From Cavia porcellus (Eukaryota > Chordata > Mammalia > Rodentia > Caviidae), in the NCBI RefSeq assembly GCF_034190915.1, contig NW_026947484.1:205542657-205606656 (forward strand): DNA of 64,000 nt, given 5' to 3'. Made by a program: the position numbers and the translations under genes. Below, in pieces: positions 56,187 through 64,000 of this stretch (positions within the stretch are counted from its first letter, which is position 1; each line of letters begins with the position of its first letter). The notes below the pieces were generated by a model. The model made no database searches and was not told the origin of the DNA. It worked only from the letters and a program-made list of their open reading frames with translations.

Positions 56187-58657
56187 CTTGAGCCACTGCC
56201 ACTCTCATCAACAAGGTCCCAAGCTCCTCAGATAACAATGGTCGAACTCACATTGGGAAAGCTAGTTAAGATGAGCTCCTTCAGGAGAACCAAAGGCTCA
56301 AACAGCAACATTTGTGAGAACCTACAATGCCTAGCTTCTTCTCTACATCTCTGTTTATGCTGGCAAATTTCTTCAGGTGGAATATCTATACTCTGCACCA
56401 TGCTGATTTAATTCAGCTGGTTTTAAACTGACCACCGGTTTTTTAGTCTATGACAGCCATGCCCAGTTACATCTTATGTAATATTTAAATAGGATAATTA
56501 GATTAGAAGATTTGTATTACTTTTTGTGTATAATATTCAAAGCTTCTACCCTATTTTGAAATTTATAGTGCATGGTTACCAGAGGATAAGGGCAATCTAG
56601 AGAAAAATTGGTCATCAGGTACAAAGTTATAATTAAATAGGAGGAATACATTCCTGTGTTCTGTGGCATGATACAAACATTCAGTCAGTAGTAAGCTGTA
56701 AGCATTTATATTTCCCTGGAAGTACTCTGGTGAGAGAACTGTATCTCAGGGGGAAGGCATGTCTTCATGGAAGTTTCAGAGTAGTGGAAACACTATATCC
56801 AGCTATCAATTTTTTTCTATAGGTTTGTAGGCATTTGGGTAGAGGAAGAAATATATTAACATGGATAATGTATGGCACACAATTCAAGATTTGCCTCTAT
56901 TTTAAAACTCAAAATCGGATTTGAAACACAAAACAATGTAGAGATGCCTTACTTGTATTACCCTGTCAAGGCCCACTGATGTTTGAGATCATACATTTCC
57001 TGTTCTTGTTAGCTAGAAAGGTTTCAATAGATAAGCCTGGGGAAGATGAAGAAGAAGAGGAAGTAAGTAAAGACAGACACTTTTAGGAATTTCTTGAGAC
57101 TTGTCTGTTGAGAATATAATCTGGGAGCAAGTGAGTCAGGTTGATTAAGAAAATAGGAATCAGAGAGTCAGAGACATAAAGAATACTAGATATGGTATGG
57201 TGATGGATCTCAAAGTCCAAGAGGGTAAATCATATTTCTCAGATTTCACCAGAAAGTCAAGAGAGTATCGTATCTAGGAGAATAAATAAAAATTTCATGG
57301 CTTCTTCTCTTTGGGAATTCAATTATTATAGGGATCTTCAGAAAGTGCCTTTTCATCACAAGACAGTCTTGTCTTCTCTCAGCTTACCTCAAGCATGCTT
57401 TTGGCCAACTCTAGATCTCTGAGCATTTAATTCTATCCCTTTATAAATGGATTAAACACAGGAGCTCATCCTCTCCTTAGCTCAGAGAATTTACTGGCAA
57501 TTTTAAAGTCTTTCTTCTGGCCCTGGAGGTGTGAACCTTACAAATCCTCATGTTAGTTTTATGAACCAAAACTATCTTTTGCCAGATGCAGGGCCATCCC
57601 TTTCAGGAAGGGAAACAGAACCTGAAATCCTTCTCTGTAGGAGGATAGGAAACCCTGTCTCTCAGCACCGTTATTCCAGCTGTAAAACTACCTTTGGCCA
57701 TGAAGACTGAGAAAGGTAATTTTTCCTTGGTGTGAGGTCAAAGAGTTAACACTAATGACCTGAGTCTCCTGACCCAGTTTAGATGAAGTCCGCCTTGAAC
57801 CTCCATGGTAATAGCCATGGGTAAAATCTCCCTTGACTCTTTTGCAGGGTAAGATACTTTGATTTTGACCATAAGCTTCTCAATATTGCACAAAATTGTA
57901 TCACTTTGTCTTTCATATTTGTGGAAATACAATTGTTCACTGAAGCATGGGTTGTTGTCTTCACTGTCCAAGTGAAAAAACACCTCCCCCATATTTATCA
58001 CTGCCTAGGGTCTGAGATTTGTCTTTCAGTCAATATTTATCTAAATATGGGCTGTGGAGTGGGAAAATACTTTTCAGGAATGATAAATTCCTCAGATATT
58101 CCACGGTTATGTTTGAACATAGTTTTAAAAAAAACTGTTAAATTCATTTAGAATTATTTTTCATGATTTGAATTTCAGTGTGTATGAAAACAGCATGTCA
58201 ATGAAAACTTTAATAAATGATAGTAAAATTCATTTTACAGCATATGCAAGCATGTCTTACAAAGTTATGTACATACTAAGAGGACCCACTAATGAAAGCA
58301 TTTTAGAAATTATTGTCAAAAACATTTGTTCTTCTTCTGAGTCAATAATGTTTTGTCACTCTGTAACTCCTGGAAATCACATAATGGACAGCTTTTTTAA
58401 TCCTCTAACACCTGCCAGGACCATGATAGTAACACGTAGTAATAGTGATAAGTCCTTAATATGTGACAGTTTTGCTGCATTCTTGAATTTACACAATAAA
58501 CTCGCTGCTTTTTTCCCCTTTTGCCTTCAGTTTTTCATCTAAGAACTTTGCTGTCTTGTATTTGTTCTCAAATCTCAATGACAGTTTGGACTGGGATAGC
58601 TATATGGATGGGCAGATAGTGACAGAGATTGAGAGTTGCTTTGTCTTAATTATAAGG
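56187..58657. other. Intergenic stretch, no recognised feature
   Basis: 2.5 kb without a named repeat. A minus-strand frame of 87 codons (57,738-58,001) sits in a moderately balanced-composition stretch and is followed by further short open pieces. I recognise no family and cannot tell a degraded pseudogene from chance. Confidence 0.45.
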
Positions 58658-58850
58658 TCTCTCCAGGAATGACTTGCTTTGAATATCTTGTCTGAACTGT
58701 TTGAAGTGATGCTTTATAGAGTTCTTCATTGAGATTATCTGGATCGAAGGCCCCTCATAGTAAATGAGAGATCCAATTTAAAAGGAGCAAAATATAAGAA
58801 GCTAGGAATCCCTCAGCAGATTGATTCTAGTTGAGTTATATCTTTGTGAT
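58658..58850 (+). repeat. Direct repeat flanking a MaLR element (left copy)
   Basis: 'tctccaggaatgacttgctttgaatatcttgtctgaactg...gattgattctagttga...tctttgtgat' recurs at 60,480-60,675 with few changes. See the findings. Confidence 0.93.
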
Positions 58851-59197
58851 TAATGCCATGGTTCATGTAGGTGGCCCCCAGGCCTTACACATTTGCATTT
58901 TGCATTTGTGATTGGCTCATCGTCTAGAGCTTGGATTCATGGTGTCAATGCTACACCCACATAGGGGTGGAGCCAGCATAAAATGTAATGGAAGCAAGAA
59001 GGTGTGTCTTTATGTCTTGCCAGTTTCTGCTTTGCTGTTTGCAGCCACCATGAACTGTGGCCCCACCATGACATCTTGTCTAGGAGCCAACTGAGTATGG
59101 ACTGAAACCTCTAAAAACTATAAGAAATAAACCTTTACTTTCCCAATTGTGGGCATCAGGTATTTTGTCTCAGCAACTAGTAAAATTAAGTAAGACA
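58851..59197 (+). mobile_element. MaLR 5' LTR
   Basis: It ends 'gaaacctctaaaaactataagaaataaacctttac...gggcatcaggtattttgtctcagcaactag...taagaca', the standard rodent MaLR LTR ending with an AATAAA polyadenylation signal. Five bases on is a tRNA-Leu-type PBS. The LTR start is approximate. A 60-codon frame (58,912-59,094) within it is spurious. Confidence 0.8.
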
Positions 59198-60379
59198 GAA
59201 TTTGGTACTGATGAGTGGGGTCATTTGCTTTGACTATACCTGACCATGTTTTTCGAGAGGCTTTGGAAATGGCTTGTGGGCAGAGTTTGGAAAGGTTTGG
59301 ATATGTCGCTGGATGCATAGAGCTGGAGAAACTTAGGCTGTTCTGTAGAGGAGATTCTGGTGAGAGCTCAGGATACCAGAAGGCTGATAGCCTCATGGTA
59401 AGGACCTGGCTTGAGGTTTCTGTTGGGAAGAAGGACTGCATTGGTTGCTGGACTCCCCACGATGTGTGTTATGGCATGGCAGAAAGTTTGTCTGAATTTT
59501 GCTCATTCCCAAAGACTTTGCCTGAGACTAAGGGCAATGGACTGATTATTCTGGCAAAGGAAATTTCAAAGCATCCAAATATTGAGGTTGTGGCATGGCT
59601 ATTGTTGGGGGCTTTTAGCTAGTTTTATGTTGCAAATCAAGACCAAGAGCTCACCAGGATAATTTACAAAGCTGTGAGTTTGGTCAGAAGGAAAACTGTG
59701 GGTTGTAAAGCCAGAGTTGAGACTTTGATTGCTGAGGAGAAGCAGAGAGAAAAGAAAGATGGCCATGGGGCATCCCAGGAAGCAGCGGGTCTCCACTCTT
59801 TGAAGCCTCAACTCTGCAAAAGTGAAAGAATTTGCTCAGAGGAGAAACCTACAGAACACTATGCTCCAGAAATTGTGGTGGAGGCCACATGAAGTTCCAG
59901 AATGGCTATAGCATAGAAAAGCTTTTCCTCACCATCAGGTAAACTGAGCCCAGTGATCCAAGTACTGGACCCTACAGCCAAGAGAAAAAAAGCCTGTCTG
60001 CTGCTATAGCTGGCAGCAAACCTTGGTGGCATCCACATGGTGCTGATTTTAGGTGCAGGAAAAATGCACAAATTCTAGGATAAGAGGGCTTCCATCTCGA
60101 TTGCAAAACACCTGGGAGGCCAAGCAGTGTTCCCTTGAGAGGACAGGGCAATTTGTAAAAATGTAAGGGTGAAGCCAAAGGTGCAGTGAAGATCCCAGAA
60201 GTTTGGATAAGCCAGGAATGTGGACCATCGAAGGAAAGCTGCAAAAAGCCAGCAAAGAGGGTTTAAGAAAAAAGCTGCAGGGTCTGAAATCCCTGGAAGT
60301 GCCATGGGGTTGGAATCATCCAAGCCTTTTGGAGCTTGCAACCATATTACTTCAAATGCTGAGCATGAAACTCCAGGAG
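59198..60379 (+). mobile_element. MaLR internal region
   Basis: 1.18 kb of non-coding internal sequence typical in style of MaLR-int ('gaccatgtttttcgagaggctttggaaatggct', 'gtgagtttggtcagaagg', 'agcagcgggtctccac'). MaLRs encode no proteins, so the 135-codon frame at 59,215-59,622 and the overlapping antisense frames are not taken as genes. Confidence 0.75.
59203..59220 (+). promoter_or_regulatory. tRNA-Leu-type primer-binding site of the MaLR
   Basis: 'tggtactgatgagtgggg', close to the ERVL/MaLR PBS ('tggtaccaggagtgggg') and placed correctly after the LTR. Confidence 0.75.
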
Positions 60380-60477
60380 ACTGAAACCTCCAAAAACTAT
60401 AAGAAATAAACCATTCCTTTCCCAATTGTGGGCATCAGGTATTTTGTCTCAGTGACCAGTAAAAAGTAACTAAGACA
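60380..60477 (+). mobile_element. Partial MaLR 3' LTR
   Basis: Only the last 98 bp of the LTR ('gactgaaacctccaaaaactataagaaataaacc...taagaca') is present, matching 59,101-59,197. The first 250 bp of the expected 3' LTR are missing. Confidence 0.85.
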
Positions 60478-60479
60478 AG

Positions 60480-60675
60480 CATCTCCAGGAATGCCTTGTT
60501 TTGCATATCTTGTCTGAACTGTTTGAAGTGATGCTTTATAGAGTCCTTCATTGAGATTTTCTGGATCCAAGGCTCCTAGCTCATGGCAAATGAGAGATCC
60601 CATTTAAAAGGAGCAAAATATAAGAAGCTAGGAATCCCTCAGCAGATTGATTCTAGTTGAAAAACATCTTTGTGA
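60480..60675 (+). repeat. Direct repeat flanking a MaLR element (right copy)
   Basis: Second copy of 58,658-58,850, starting 3 bp after the end of the partial 3' LTR. Confidence 0.93.
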
Positions 60676-61995
60676 TTCACTAGAGGAGAAAAACAAGTCA
60701 TCTGTAATTTATGCTCATCTGAATCCAGCACCTTTAAAATGGGTTAGGAATATTCTTTCTGTCATAAAGTTGTTATGGAATTGTAGAAGCAAGAAGAGGT
60801 GAAGTCAGTAAAAACTGTGTAATTGTGACCACCTAGTTCAACCCAGAGATACAGGAGCCTTATACACACAAATAGACATTTTCACAGAACTTGATACTGA
60901 GTTTCTCTCTGAAACTTTCTTTTGTTTATAATAATAGTAAAAGAGATGCACACAAACGCAATAAAATATTTTTAAAGTTAAAGCAAGCATTTTTTTCCAT
61001 CAGATGAAAATCATGTTCTGGTTTTTTGTTTCTTTGGCACTCAGCTACTGCATTCATATCTCAGTTAAATAAAAACAGCACTTTTATGTTCTCTAGCAGT
61101 TAGACAATAATTTTTTTAAAAAATTCATTAGAGATTGATAAAAATATATTGTAATTAATCAATTTTTAACTTTTCCCTAAAGGAATTCATTTTTTATACA
61201 TTTATTTTGTACTAAATCCAACCATAGTCGCTTTATAATTCATTATTTTGTAATAAAACATGGTCATAAAAATGTCTTGTTCAGAGGTACAGATTACAAA
61301 TTAACTGCAAAATATTATTAGACCTATTTATAAACCTCTTTTGCATAACAATTTCATGAAATTATGTAAGAATCAATTATGAATGATTATATTAAAGAAA
61401 GTTGTACTTATAAAAGTGAATATTTTAAATTGAAAGATAACTTTATGTTGTTTGTGTTTTTGTATATAAAATTAAGCACTAATCTTTGTTTACTTAATGA
61501 TATCTACAGCACTTGTCATTTGTATGAATTTCAACCTAACTTACACATAATCATGTGTTTAAAATATTTTATGACAATAATTTTCTTAAAATGTTAAAAT
61601 TATTGAAATGATTTAAGATACACAATGAATGTAGTAACTAAAATCACAATAACTTTAAATAAAATTCAGATTTCCAGAAAACTTTTCCTACTTCATCTAA
61701 GTTAAGAGAAAGCCATTTAAAAATGTTTCTTTACTTCATTTTCTCAATCACTGATATAATTTTCCCATAAATTTGAAATATTTGATAAAATTACATGTTT
61801 CTTGTTGGTTCTCCATAATGATAAATCTTTCATTCACTGATCAACCAAAACAAAAGCAAATGCAACCAAAGTAAATAAAAGAGGGAATATTAAAGACTCT
61901 AGATCAATAAAACAGAAACCAAAAATAATTATTTTTTAAAAGCAATAAAACTCATAAGAAGAAAAGAGAGATGACACATGTATAAGTTACTTTTC
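60676..61995. other. Intergenic stretch, no recognised feature
   Basis: Very AT-rich. The 72-codon frame at 61,379-61,597 is composition-driven. Confidence 0.5.
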
Positions 61996-61999
61996 TCTT

Positions 62000-62375
62000 G
62001 TCACTATGACAAAACACCCAACACTCAAAGCAGGAAAGATTTATTTGGCTAACAGTTCATGGAGGTTTCAGTCCATAGTTGATTGTCTCCAAAGTAGAGT
62101 GGCACATGGCAGACAGGTGGTTTAGAGGAGAAACTCTTCACAACAGATAGAAGGTAGCAAAGCAACAAGGCATGTTAGCAGCATCTGTTGCTCCTTTTAT
62201 CTCATCCATGCTACTTAAGGTGGGTATAGCTCATTCTATTAATAGTAGTGCCCTTGATTTTAGCACTGCACCATGTGTCAGTCCTGGCCTTACACACTCT
62301 AGGTCTGGCCATCTCTGAAAAAGCCCTACCTATGACCACATGAAGCTTTGGGGGGACACCTGGACATAAATAATA
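62000..62375 (-). mobile_element. MaLR-type LTR (minus strand)
   Basis: The plus strand reads 'agttacttttctcttgtcactatgacaaaacaccc...aggaaagatttatttggctaacagttcatggaggtttcagtcc', the antisense of an ORR1/MT-like LTR 3' half. It ends near 'gccctacctatgaccacatgaagctt'. It has no partner LTR in the window and is probably solitary. Confidence 0.7.
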
Positions 62376-64000
62376 ATGATGCACATTTCCTAAAATAGGA
62401 AGGAAATCAGAAGTATCTTACAGCACTATAGTACTTTTAAAAGATCATAAAGAATATTATGAACAACTTCATAAAATAAACTTCACAATTTAGAAGGAAC
62501 ACACAAAATCCTAGGAAGGCAAAGAACACAAAAATTTAAGAACATATAACAAAGTGTCTAAATAACAAGAAGAGAAATTGATTAGACATTAAACAATTGC
62601 TGATGATTAAAATCAAGAGTTTATATAGCTACACTGGTAAGTTCTCTTCAGTATTTAAAAGTATAATACCAATAATACATTTATTCTTTCCATAGGAGAG
62701 TGATATAAAACACTTTTCAAGTAATTCTATGAGAATACCACAAAGCAAGGCAGATATAAGAAAATGTAACCAATCCTCCTAATTTTAGAGGATGAATGAC
62801 TATAACCTTCACTATCCTAGAGAGTAGGAGTAAGTGGATTGTAGATTAACATGAGTGACTTATTTACAATAATTCTTTACCAGAAGTATCTGATATTTTT
62901 ATTTTTCCCTTTGTTTCATCTATAAAACTGAAGCATAAATATTGAACAACAAAAATAAATCATGACATGTGTAAGTATTGTAATAGAGTTAATTATTGTG
63001 GGTGATAGATACGTTCTTAGGTTAATTGAATCACAATGAAATGTTAATTTTGAGATAAAAAAAAGCTGTGACTTCATGTTGGAGACCACTACGAAGCAGC
63101 TCTGAGCAGGATTTAAATTTTACTAATTGGCTTTCTATGTTTATCTGAGTCTTGCCTGGACATGGAAGCTGATTCATAGTAAATGAACCTCTATTGAGTC
63201 ACTGGTCCTGGCTGAGGCCTGTAGTGGCCTGTGAGGCCAGAGATACCTCAAAGTGCAAGATAAGGCCACAGCTGTGGACACTCTGGCTCATTAAGTATGT
63301 TTACTCATATTTTAAAGTATGTCTTTAAGTATGTTTATTTATATTTATTTGACTATTATGCATTTTTCCTCCTGTTCAAATTCATGTAACTATGTTAGAG
63401 ATCTTTTCAAGAATAGAAGCAATATACATGTTTATACAATTTGTGAATGATTTGCATTATATATCAATATTTATTTGTCTGCCCTTATTATATAGAAGAG
63501 AATTAACTATCATTAGAATTAATTTTATATCAGTTTAGACCATTGCTTTTAATTCCAGAAATTAATAATACAATTGATATAATTAAAAGATCAATTTTAT
63601 CAACCCAACTTGAAAGTGAAATACGAATGGGAAACTAGAACTAGAAACTATTAAAGGAAAATGGTAAGATTAGACAGTTAATAGACATTTCCATTTTCCC
63701 TTTTTTCCAGATAGGCTCAATTTTAAAATAAACAGAAAAAAAGTTATGATTTATCACCCTGGATTCATGGCATCTATAGACCTCAAGGGAAATGCATTCA
63801 CACCCCTGGTTTCTTTGGTGAACACCTGTGCTGTGAATAGAACTTTTCACCCCAAGGGACATAGGTCAGTATGCAATCGGTTCACTAGTATTTCTTTTTG
63901 TTACTATTATTTTTCTTAGTCTAACATTTTATTTGCTTCCCAGTAACACAAAACCTGTACTCCTTCTCTAGACTGCCAAGCAGATGACCAATTAGTTCAC
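62376..64000. other. Intergenic stretch, no recognised feature
   Basis: AT-rich DNA to the window end. The minus-strand 73-codon frame at 63,641-63,862 is unsupported. Confidence 0.5.

Noticed and set aside
59215..59622. 135-codon frame in the MaLR internal region
   Set aside because: MaLR internal sequences are non-coding. The frame overlaps several antisense frames and has no recognisable domain.
1..64000. CRISPR array, operon, phage or bacterial features
   Set aside because: No spaced short repeats of that type, no gene-dense layout and no ribosome-binding sites. SINEs, MaLRs and L1s show mammalian nuclear DNA. I found no new immune or defence-like system.

Overview
The window is mammalian nuclear DNA: AT-rich, with no convincing protein-coding gene, exon chain or functional RNA gene, and built almost entirely from layered transposable elements. 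The repeat types point to a rodent. They include ID-type SINEs (tRNA-like head with 'gctggggatttagctcagtggcataag'-type sequence), B1-like 7SL SINEs, MaLR LTRs, a gammaretrovirus-like ERV with a tRNA-Pro primer-binding site, and LINE-1-derived elements. The ID subtype suggests a non-murid rodent, possibly a castorid, but that is only a guess from memory.

Layout. 1-14.7 kb is old intergenic sequence with scattered SINEs, an L1 scrap, L2-like DNA and a MaLR LTR fragment. 14.7-17.9 kb is a near full-length HAL1-type element (L1 ORF1-like ORF, no ORF2; copy A). 18-27.4 kb is AT-rich DNA with ID SINEs, a 100-bp inverted pair, an L1 3' UTR scrap and a diverged tandem pair. 27.5-28.6 kb is the 5' end of an L1/HAL1 with two 215-bp 5' UTR monomers and a truncated ORF1.

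About 28.6-56.2 kb is dominated by one very large imperfect inverted repeat. The left arm (about 28.6-41.26 kb) and right arm (45.75-56.19 kb) face each other across a 4.5-kb spacer. Both arms carry the same degraded ERV1 provirus, a MaLR LTR with a nested ID, a B1 and a polypurine/polypyrimidine microsatellite, so these predate the duplication. Each arm was later hit by a different HAL1: copy B (34.15-37.34 kb) on the left and copy C (51.98-55.69 kb, minus strand) on the right. Both insertions have 15-bp target-site duplications, and the opposite arm preserves the empty site, which gives a clear relative chronology.

56.2-64 kb is intergenic sequence with a MaLR (LTR, tRNA-Leu-type PBS, internal region, partial 3' LTR) bracketed by a 195-bp direct repeat, and another MaLR LTR near 62 kb. 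No gene network operates here. The interest lies in the HAL1 family (five copies; an L1-like YY1 site at the 5' end; an apparent 3' transduction in copy C) and in the large inverted duplication.
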